Assembly: GCA_018806985.1 (NCBI GenBank)
Contig: JADANN010000032.1
Coordinates: 152,001-216,000, forward strand
DNA: 64,000 nt
Reading direction: 5' to 3'
DNA from: Angiostrongylus vasorum
Taxonomy: Eukaryota; Nematoda; Chromadorea; Rhabditida; Metastrongylidae
The notes under the pieces are model-generated. The model was not told where the DNA came from. It saw nothing but the letters and a program-made list of their open reading frames with translations, and did no database searches. The position numbers and the translations under genes were made by a program. Positions 54,903 to 64,000 of this stretch are shown here, in pieces (position 1 is the stretch's first letter; the number at the start of each line of letters is the position of its first letter).

Positions 54903-55292
54903 CAGTACTTTTTATTTACTGGCTATTCTGTCTATTTCTTTTTAACGGCAGGGTATTTTTTGAAATATAACCATGATGATGCTGAGATATTTGATATATT
55001 ATTTATAAAAATAAAAAGTACTACATTGTGATTTACACCTCAACCTCAGCTTAACTGTGTTCAATGCCGATATGTGCCCCCCCCGGATCAATTAGTCCCG
55101 TTAACGGGTGATTGCTGATAGCAACTATACGTCAATGACATGGCCGAGAGAGAGGCGAAATGAACGCGCATGGTGTGGTGGTGAATGCGTTAGCCCCCGG
55201 AAAGGGTAATAGTGCGTTCGTTCCCCACCGCAGATAGCTGCAGTCCGGAGTTTTGCAAATATTTGAGCATCACTATGGTTATTATCACATTA
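54903..55292. repeat. Family B inverted arrangement
   Basis: A partial minus copy (54,903-54,995) faces a long plus copy (55,017-55,292) that carries box A-like TGGTGTGGTGG and box B-like GCGTTCGTTCCCC. The 13-base run gtactttttattt and its complement sit at the two inner edges. Confidence 0.65.
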
Positions 55293-55317
55293 TTATTTGT
55301 TATTGCTGTCGGTGTTG

Positions 55318-55366
55318 TTGGTCGATGGCTGAAGTCTCGGCGATTTCGCCTTCCTCAAAGCCGTGC
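55318..55366 (-). mobile_element. PLE end fragment with decayed hammerhead (copy 7)
   Basis: Minus strand: GGCT - TTGAGGA - GGCGAAATCGCC - GAGAC - TTC - AGCC. Stems are kept and both core blocks are changed. Confidence 0.45.
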
Positions 55367-56459
55367 TTTTACGAGTGATTCCAGTTATTACTTGTTACTT
55401 ATTATTACTTCATTACTTATTAGTATATTACAGAAACCAGTTCTAAAATCGTTGAAGACGGGTGTATTAAGCTTATATCACCTGTTATTCTCCTAATCAT
55501 CCCATTCCTTCTCAACTTGAGGTTAATGAGGATAAGCAGCTGGTGCAGCATCACTATTTCATTCCTCGTAAATGACTTTGTCATCAGTTCGCCAACTTTT
55601 TCTCAAGCGAACTGAGAAAGCAGAATCTGGGAGAACAGTTAGATAAACTGCGCCCAAATCAAAAAATGAATGATTTAAATAAATTTTTCTTAGCACAAAC
55701 CTATTAATCTTCTAAAAATTATGCCAATAGCATGTCTTCTAAGAGACGTTTGGCTAGCGAAAAACAATCTATCTCCTCAAAAATCGCTCAATTCAGCGCG
55801 AGATGTGAGAATTCTCAGGGGATTGCTGTATTGTATGCTTGGTTGGGTAATGTTAGGAATTTTTTTCCGATATCAGATTTCTCCAAAAACTTCGTTCTAT
55901 AAAGGTTAAAGGTTTAGCAGAAAATACTTAATAAAGAAATAGGTTCTTCCTCCTCTGAAATCTAATTTATGGAATCATTACGGATGAGCGAGGAATGAAA
56001 GAACAGGAATGATGAGAAAAATGTCGAGGAGCTTATTGCAGGATAACGGCACTTCACAGATCAAGTACTACCACTGCTGATACAACGGCGAAATTTAACC
56101 TTGATAAGGATGTCTCTTATTTCGCACTTTTTAAAATTAGATGATTTCGTCAGTCTTCCCCTCACTTAAGGACTACGTCTTTCTTTTGGTTTCCTTCAGT
56201 AAATCCTGCACACGGTTGAAACAGTCAATATGTAAAAGCGGCATTTTAATAGAAACACACTAGAAGGTGACAAAAAAATTAGCAACAGTTGTTGCTAAAA
56301 CGCTTTTAGGAACCTTGGCAAATTTTTGCTCAATATGTTCGTAGACATATTCATATTCGCCGCAAATATTCTCCTTTTAATACAAGGACAAACAATATTT
56401 ACAAGGACGGTTTTTAGCATAGTGGTGTTTGCATGGCCCCCCGTGATCGCTGTTTTAAC
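55367..56459. other. Spacer, no feature
   Basis: The overlapping frames at 56,295-56,582 on both strands are not supported. Confidence 0.4.
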
Positions 56460-56680
56460 CATGTGGCCACGAACTAACCAAGCCTCACAACTTTCGGTGG
56501 TCGAAAAAATTGACTTATCTGGTAGAGTGAAAGTAGTTATTCGACACATTGGTAGGTTCCAACAGGTCATTATGTAGGCCATATATGCATTCGATCACAT
56601 CTCCGATGCCACGAATAGGGAGAAATTCACGGCGCTCCCATCAAGCAATGGTCAACATCGGGCTCTTTGTCTTTTCTGAA
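56460..56680 (+). repeat. SINE family A, strongly diverged
   Basis: Body order accaagcctcacaactttcggtgg, gacttatctggtagag, gccatatatgcattcgatcac is kept. The head is unclear. Confidence 0.45.
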
Positions 56681-56915
56681 TCTGCACAGTTATCATTTAT
56701 TACTACTCTGAATCCACTTTCGTATATTTGACTCCATGCGATTACGAAGATCCACATCGCAGGAAACAACGGCTTTAGACATCAGATTCGAATCATTTCT
56801 GCTCTGAACAAGGCGAATGCGCCGGACCACTAGAAATAATAAAGGGTTCTTGGTAACTTTTACCCTCAAATGTACAAACTTGTGTAGATGCAAATGGACA
56901 TTAATACGACTTATT

Positions 56916-58518
56916 TCAATTACCTCTATCACCAATCGTCCCCTTGATTGTCGAATGACGGACCTGGCGCCAGCAAATCTTCCATATGTCCCTGTCGCGT
57001 GCAAGAGTAGCCCAGGAGGTTCCGCTCGCTCTAGGGGGCTTGCTGAGCATCATATCTTTCTTTAAAGGTTTTCCGAAGAACTCTGACCATCGGGTTGGTA
57101 GTGTCCGTGCTGTGCGGTTTGACAACTCGAGGAAGCCAGTCACTAACGGCTCTTGTTCATCAGTTGTTGTTAACATGCATCACGTGTCTAGCCCAGCTTA
57201 CCTTCAATAGTCTGGGATGTCGGACAGCGTCTTTGAACGTTTGTAGTCAAAGCTACGGACGCTTTCGCTCACTTGCGAAACATGGAAGATTCCAAATATC
57301 GTCCTTTCGTATACAGGTGCTGTTTGTTCTCTTCACTATATTCTCGATGTTCTTGAAAGCTACCCACGCCCCTCGCTTGGTCCTGCTCGACTGTCGTTCA
57401 TCTTATTGATTTCCCGACCTAAATACACATAAATAGAGCATTCGGAGATATTCGATCCGTAGCGTGTGAATGGCGCATAAGAAACAAATCCATGAACATG
57501 ATTTTTTCTTTTGAATTGTAATCGAAGACCAATCTTTCCACACTCTTTATCAAAGGCGGCGAGTCTTCGCTCCGCTTGGCTAAAGTTTGGTGTTATTAGA
57601 ACGATGTCATCAGCAAAGCGAAGATAATGTAATTGCCGATCATTGATTTTCACTCTCATGTTACCCCCATTCTAATGTTCGCATGACGTTTTTGTTGGTG
57701 GCGGCAAATAATTTTGACGTTAATATAGCTCACGAAGAATCTTGATATAGTGAGTAGGGAAGCCCTGGCTGTCCATGTCCTCTATGACTGCATCTATCGC
57801 AACTGAGTCAAAGGCTTTCCTTAAATCGATAAAAAGTAAGAGACAGCGCCCCTTTTTACTTTCGCGATGCTTAGCAATTCTTGTTATAGCGTGGACATGG
57901 TCCATAGTAATGAATTTTCTTTCCAAACCCTGCTTGTTTACATGATTGACCTTCGTGCAGCATTCTGTCAATCCTGTTCAGAATGACTCGATTGAGAAGT
58001 TTGTAGACGGCAGACAGCAAGCAGATTGGGCAATAGCTGCTGACATCTTGGAGGTCTTGCTAGTCTTCCTTTTGTAGTAACCTTGCATTCTGACAGGTGA
58101 CGTGAGTAGAGTTGACTCAGTTTATAACAACTGGCGGAAGGTTATTCAGACGTCCAGATCTTATCTTGTCGGGACCAGATATTGTTTGTTGTTCGATTCC
58201 TCACCGACGAAATAGCACGTCGGATTTCGGAAGGAAGACCCGGGTGAGATGAAATATCCATCCTTCTTTATTTTATATGCGGACAAGAGGACATGACTAT
58301 TAAAATGAGATCCGAGTAGCCATCGCGAATGATTTCTCCCTTATCCTTTCTGGAAGCTGTAACTGTTCCGTCTGCGCGTCGGAGTGCAATGATCTAGGTT
58401 TTGTAATTGGCAAAGCTTCGGTGGTGCGAATGCCTTTCTCAGCTTCTGAAGCTTCCACAATAACTGCTGCTCTTCTCTGTTTAAAATCTTGGGGTAAAAC
58501 CCTAAAGAGCAACACCAT
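56916..58518 (-). mobile_element. RTE-type retrotransposon, second family, 5'-truncated
   Basis: Minus strand, reading down from 58,518: a pre-RT region (RRAAVIVEASEA) at about 58,470; PSEIRRAISSV at about 58,225; RT motif LLLFIDLRKAFDSV (57,800-57,845); LRFADDIVLI (57,600-57,630); ISECSIYVYLGREIN (about 57,410-57,450); and a C-terminal region TRWSEFFGK (about 57,070). The endonuclease is missing, as expected for 5' truncation on insertion. Several frameshifts. FADD is intact. It is clearly distinct from the copies at 22.8 and 59.3 kb. Confidence 0.85.
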
Positions 58519-58599
58519 TCATTTTATAGGGATGGCGTAACGTTCTCAAGTACTCTGTGCAAATAAAAAAAAGAGAATGAACTTACATAACCAAAAGGA

Positions 58600-59075
58600 G
58601 ACTGAGATGTGAGCAAAACTCGGAGCGTGAGGTGCGCTTCGAAACCGCTATCACCCTTTCCAGATGCTCATTTGCTATCCACCACACCAACCGGAGCCGT
58701 TGCTTTGGCTTTCCTTCAGCCAGCTTCTTCACAAACGACGGTATCAGAAATCAACCGTCGACAGGAATGATCTGAGGAAGACAAATCGGCATCGAACCCA
58801 GTTAAGATGAAGATTGAGTCGAAATCGCAATGTTGACTTTACTTACTATCTATCCTTTTTTATTGTTGATGTCGATGGATGATTGCCGACAGCACTGTTA
58901 GGGGTAAAAAAGCCAGCGAGGGAAAGGCAAAACTAAGAGCCTTGGTTAGTGCAGTGGATAACACGGGAGCCCTCGGAAAGCGTAATCGAAGGTTCGAAGC
59001 GCGCCTTAGGTCCCGAGTTTTGCTCATATCTCGGGAAAAAAAATGGACATTGTGTTTCACATAATGCGCCGGAAT
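58600..59075. repeat. Family B inverted pair, nearly full-length arms
   Basis: Minus 58,600-58,856 and plus 58,865-59,075, with matching motifs in mirror order (gagcaaaactcgga...tccgagttttgctcatatctc). It could fold into a long hairpin. Confidence 0.7.
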
Positions 59076-59304
59076 AAAAGAAGAATAGACAGTAGATAGA
59101 AGTTAAAAACACTGATTTGACATAGTTCCGTTTATTGTGGTCATCAGAGCGAACCCTTGAGATAATTCCGATGTGTTGTCCGAGTACTTGAGAATAGAGG
59201 TCCTAGCCAGAATGTGTGCTATGATAACTGACAGATGGAGTCACAGACATCGAGACTAGTGTTCGCCATCTCACGAGCTTACTGAGTCGAGTGGAACTTA
59301 CATA

Positions 59305-62244
59305 ATTACTTGGATATTTGGATGGTCGGACCCCACCAGTTGTGTGAAGCTCAGCACATTTGCCATTCGTTTCTTTCCCTCGCAGTCGTCGTCCATGATG
59401 GTGGTTTTGTTCGAGCGTAGTAGCGCATCCGAGTCTCATACCGTGATCTGTAAAATAACTGTAGCTGCGGGTACAGCTGATTAACTTTGTTTACGAACAC
59501 GTCGGCCTAACGTGTAGGTGGCCGTCCTAGCGGACGTTTGCATTCTCGTGGAGCCTACACTACACTTCTTTTCGCCCATCTGTCCTCTGTTCTTCTCATT
59601 ATGTGGCAGGCCCACCTATGTTTCGCTATCGATATATATTCTCTTGGATCTCGAAGATTTGACAGATTTCGAAGATCAAATGTTCACATTCCGGAAAGAT
59701 ATTCAGAGTGCCGGTTATATTTCAGAAGACATCGCTGAAGCGCTCTGTGAGTAGCGCAGAGTATTCTTGACACGGTTGAAGTATCAGCCCACGTTTCTCG
59801 CATAACAGAGCGCTATGTGGACCGCTGAATCGGAAAGGTAAGCGCGGATTTTCGGGTCCTTCAGTTGGTCGGTGGCTTCTTTGAGAGCCCCGAATGAGGT
59901 CCAAGCTGCTGTCCTTCTTCTATCTTGTTCCTCCTCCATGTTGTTTCCAATGTTCATTGATAGCCCAAGGTATACGTACGAGGTGGTCTCTTCAGTCAGA
60001 GAGCCATCTAGTCTAATTTTCTCGCCTTTTTTCATGAACTGGGTCTTCTTTCGATTTATGTGTGGTCCGATCTCTTTTCCCTCATCGTTGAGCTCGTTGA
60101 TCACCATTTCTGCTTCGCTCGTATTTCTTGAGAAGATGACGATGTCATCGGCGAAATGAAGGTTCGATAGGAATATTCCATCAATACGTATGCCTTTCTT
60201 ATCCCAATCGAGTAACTTCATTATCCATTGCATTGCAGTGCGGCATTAACCGCTTTGGCGACAATGCGTCGCCCTTTCGAACTCCTTTTCCTATGGGTAT
60301 GGTAAGAGGTCGATGGAAAAGCTGTATTTTCGTAGTGCAGTTCCGATAACAATCAGATATAGTTCTTATGTAGAACGAGTCCATACCTTTGTCTTCGAGC
60401 GCTGATAGGATTGCATTCGTTTCGAAACTGTTAAACGCTTTTTCATAGTGGACAAGGGTTAGGACTAGAGGCAGGTGGTATTACCGGCGAACTTCGATGT
60501 CCCAGGACACGGTTTGGATGTGGTCCATACAGCAAAATATTGTTTGCGAGAAGTACAAGTAAATTGTGGCTTTCAGCTCTAAGGAAATCGGCTGTGATAT
60601 TATTGGGTCCTGGAGCCGTACCTGTCTTCATGCTTTCTATCGAAACTCGAACCTCCGACGGAAGAATTACAGATGGTTTTTTCACCAGCAGGGATATTGG
60701 AGTCCGGGATGGGGATTGTGGAACGGAAAAGATTGGTGTAGAGCGTTTCCGCTATTAATTACACATCATGGAGGAAAGTTTTGAAGATCCCATCTTCGTT
60801 CATCAGCGCTAACAGCAGAACACCATAGTCACACATTTCCCGACGACATTTTTGTCAGACTGCTCCTTTTCTCTGCATTTTCTTTTGCGTGTACCGATGT
60901 AGGTCTTCTTGCAAAGCTCTTCTGCAGCTGCCATTTATTATTAGCCATGTTAAACCTGCTGCAGTAGGATCAAGCTTCAGTTTCCTTCTGTTTTCGAGCA
61001 ACTCCTTAGTAGTAGTGGAGATGCGACTCGATCTTCTTGCTTGAGGAACTGAAGCATATTCAGCACAGCTTTTCAATCCTTCGACAAACAGCTCCTAGTC
61101 TTCGGTCGGATTTTCTTTAATCTGCCAGTCATGTTTGGATAGGGCTTCGTTCAGAATGTTCTCGTCGTTCACAGCTAGGCTTTCTTCACGTGGTCGATGA
61201 CATGAATTCTTTTCCAGCTTACGGCTGAATCGAATCTTCGCACAAAAAAAGGAGGTGATTGGAATCAGTAGAGAATGACGGGACTACCGATGTGTAAATC
61301 GGGTACCATTTTCTCTTTGTCAGAATATGGTCGATCACTGCATGAGTCATGCCGTTGGGAGACTCCCATGTCCAGCGGCGGCTTTCTTTTTTCTGGAAAA
61401 ACGAGTTTCCATGGAAGAGACGTGCTGCTGATAGGAGTCCTGCGAGACGGTTTCCATTCTCATTTCTTTCTCCTAATCCAAAATTTCCGATCCCGTATTC
61501 GCTCTCGTTGACCTTTCCTATTCTGGGGGTTGAAGTCTCCGACAACAGAATTATGGTATGCTTTATCATTGCGAATAACTTCCTCCAACTGATAGTATAA
61601 CGCATCTAATTCGTACTCATCAGCTGCGTCGGTCGGTGAGCAGCAGTTGATGATTGTGATCTTCTTATGATGTGTCAGTTGACGACGGTAGATGGCTATG
61701 CGTGGGGAAAGGATCTCATATGAGTCGACGAGATGGACAATGGACGAGTGGACGACAAAGCCTACGCCGCCGACATTTCGTGACGGGACCTCTCCTCCAT
61801 GGATGACAGGGGGTCCCATTGTTTAGTTGGCGAGTGTCGGTCTTCTTAATTTTTGTTTCTTGTAGTGCGATCACATGAAAGCTAATGCGACCTGTGGCTA
61901 CAAGAAGGGCGTGAAGATCGGCGTCTGTGGAGAGTGTTTTGGCATTATACGTTTGGAGTAAGAAACGATCTCCATTACGTATCGTGCGTGTGTTCGTCAG
62001 ATCCGGTTCCGATGACGCCTGCAAAACCCGAGATTTTGTGGACTCTCACAGGACGTCTCACTGCCTGACGTCATAGACGGGAGCACCAAGTTTACGGGGT
62101 ACTGAGGCTGGCCTATTGCTGGTTGTGCAATTTGATCCTCCATGAATCCTGACTTGCAAGGGCGTATCCAGGTCTTCACCACGACGTTGATCGGAGGGAG
62201 GTATGTTTTCAGCAACGAATCCTTCGCTCTGTCTTCCTACTAGT
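59305..62244 (-). mobile_element. RTE-type non-LTR retrotransposon, decayed (copy 2)
   Basis: Same family as 22,833-26,010 and closely similar. Order on the minus strand: endonuclease (LQTYNAKTLST, IALQETK, GDFN) from about 61,990 to 61,270; RT with PSEVRVSIESMKTGTAPGP at about 60,620; LHFADDIVIFS (60,125-60,160, catalytic Asp pair intact); YVYLGLSMNI (about 59,965); and a C-terminal piece (59,203-59,439 frame). About 230 bases of the RT fingers are deleted at about 60,540. It shares the extra base in the C5 run (here G5 at 61,809-61,813) with copy 1. Confidence 0.9.
59784..62024 (-). pseudogene. RTE endonuclease/reverse transcriptase pseudogene (copy 2)
   Basis: Main open pieces are 62,024-61,716, 61,819-61,460, 61,605-61,219, 61,076-60,855, 60,685-60,540 and 60,233-59,784. 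The RT palm is in one frame and looks sound. The deletion and the frameshifts prevent a full product. Confidence 0.85.
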
Positions 62245-63339
62245 TGATTAGGAGACGATGTTAAAACCGAAATCAGAAACGAAAATACGAGTGAAAAAAA
62301 CAACAGACCGCTCAAGGACGATGTAGAAGCCGAACTTGGTCGAAGTCAAATGGAACACTTTTTTTAAAACATTGCGGCTGGCCAGAAGCTCACTGGATGT
62401 GATTGTTCCGACCGCAACTAATCGTTTATGGCTCTTCGAAAAGGTCTATTTGTCCTGCAACATATAAAACACTAAAATGAAAAACAGGAAGTAGTTCTTT
62501 GGACTACTACACGTCACGCAATGTTTAATTGTTTGGTATTCTGCGTACAAAACCTCAGAGCATGTGGAAATGGGTTTGGAAAAGGATAAATGGGTTCCAA
62601 ACAACATTCCACGCTGTGAAATGCAGTATTTCACAAAGTACTCTGTTGTGAAAAAAAGAATAGTCAGTAAATAAAGGTTAAGCCATACCACGCATTCCTT
62701 TCACACCTGATAGAGAATAATGGATGGTACAGTGATGAAAATGCTTACCAGAGGTTAGGTGGATGTCGTCTAACCACAAAGAGATAACTGATGGTCAGCA
62801 AAGTAATCAGTGCTTTAATTGAAAAAACTTTCTTGCATAGCATGTTACCTTCAGGATTTTTGAAGCAGTCTACAATTTTATCACAAGAACAACACCATTG
62901 CTCCGAAGAAATCTGTGCCACACTAGAAAATCATCTGTCACAGTTTCAGGCGAGGCACTTCTGCTCACCATGGATATCATCATCGCATCATTTGATTCGA
63001 TATCTGAAGTAAACATGGTATGTGACGTATGATGATTCCAAATGTCTTGTTCTCTTGCAATTTCCCTTTTCACCTAATTTTATAGCATAGTCATCCAACT
63101 GTTTTCCTATGAACTGATTCACTATCAAACGAATTCTATCAGGACTATACGATTACCATGTACTTGCATCAGTACTGGACTGACGAACGTCTATCATGGA
63201 GCAGTGCAATACCGATCAAAGAGATGACTCTAGGTGGAGAGTTCTCACAGTAAGTCAGAAATCTGTTCAGTTGAAAATAGAAACGAAGTTTCAACTTTTA
63301 TTTATTGCATGTTCCTTTTCATGCGCAGGTGAATGATAC
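62245..63339. other. Spacer, no feature
   Basis: No frame above 85 codons and no repeat recognised apart from AT-rich tracts. Confidence 0.4.
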
Positions 63340-63860
63340 GAAATACAACCACAAGAGTGCTGAGATATGAGCAAAACTCGCAACCTCAGGTGAGATTCGA
63401 GCCAGCGATTACCTTTTCCGGTGGCTCACGTGCTATCCTTAATACCAGCATAGGCCTTAGCAACCAGGCGGACCTTTTCCTCAGTCATCTTCTACGCTAT
63501 CGATGTTATTAGGAATCACCCGTCGAAATGGTCTGGAGAGCATGAACCAGAATTGAACCCGGGAAAAAAAGTTGAAAGTTGAAAGGAAGCTGCAGTCAAA
63601 ATCACGCTGTTTCAGCTTTTATTTACTTGCTTCTTTCTTAATGGTAGAGTATGATGTGAGATACAACAACAACGATGTGAGATGTGAGTAAAACTGCCGA
63701 TGGCACCGATAAGCTAAAAACATGGCTGAGAGAAAGGCAGAGCAGGCGCCTCGGTCGCCGTGGTGGATAGCACGCAAATCACCTGGTTGCAGTAATTGCG
63801 CCTTTGAAGTCCACATGAAGTTCCGAGTGGTATTAATATCTCAGCATCCTTGTGGTTGAA
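63340..63860. repeat. Family B inverted pair
   Basis: Minus copy (63,340-63,650), then plus copy (about 63,690-63,860). The outer edges carry ctgagatatgagcaaaactcg and its complement. Copies are diverged. Confidence 0.65.
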
Positions 63861-64000
63861 AAAAAGAAAGTGTCCAATAGGTTATTATTAATACGATTTT
63901 CTCTCCTCAAACGCATCCTTCTTTTGCTATAAACACGGCGTGTGATTCTGATCACTAAGATGTTAGAGACTTGCTTAGATTCAATTCTTTATAGCACTTT

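Noticed and set aside
1..64000. CRISPR arrays, rRNA genes, bacterial operons or phage genes
   Set aside because: No regularly spaced repeats, no rRNA core sequences and no dense co-oriented frames. The window is eukaryotic.
1..64000. DNA transposase genes (Tc1/mariner type)
   Set aside because: No transposase motif or short terminal inverted repeat with TA duplications was recognised by eye.

Overview
The window looks like a chromosome segment of a parasitic nematode, most likely a strongylid (hookworm-like) worm. Open frames are short and broken, introns are small (41 and 52 bases in two cases) with GTAAGT/GTGAGT-type donors and T-rich ...TTTCAG acceptors, and there is no bacterial operon structure. 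Most of the sequence is intergenic or intronic DNA filled with retroelements. The species is inferred from style and from the retroelement families; it cannot be proven from the sequence alone.

The best host gene is a Cys-loop ligand-gated chloride channel of the GABA-A receptor type on the minus strand. Seven exons can be read between 22,298 and 14,347, from the extracellular domain through the Cys-loop, M1, M2 and the M2-M3 linker. All six junctions agree in reading phase. Its introns hold a Penelope-like element fragment, SINEs and other repeats. The first coding exon(s) and M3/M4 were not found. A second set of phase-compatible exons (34,135 to 35,158, plus) belongs to a gene I do not recognise, and weaker exon candidates lie at 5,874, 29,293, 30,555 and 36,274. 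One true tRNA gene, an intron-containing tRNA-Leu(CAA), lies at 409-523.

Mobile DNA dominates. (1) Penelope-like elements (PLEs; reverse transcriptase plus GIY-YIG endonuclease): a nearly complete minus copy with 560-base inverted arms and target-site duplications at 9,818-12,997, an internally deleted copy at 44,151-45,116, an old copy at 15,795-17,812, and fragments at 6,552, 13,548, 49,957 and 55,318. Their ends carry type I hammerhead ribozyme motifs. (2) RTE-type non-LTR retrotransposons: 22,833-26,010 (plus), 59,305-62,244 (minus), and a second family at 56,916-58,518 (minus). (3) A tRNA-headed SINE family (A) of about 285 bases with some twenty copies, several with clear target-site duplications. 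(4) A tRNA-like repeat family (B), often arranged as back-to-back inverted pairs. (5) A small third family (D).

A recurring detail is that single-base gains in homopolymer runs break otherwise well-conserved frames: two in the receptor gene, four in the 10-13 kb PLE, and one shared by both RTE copies. This pattern fits systematic homopolymer overcalls in the assembly at least as well as gene decay. If so, both the receptor gene and the PLE may be intact in the organism.
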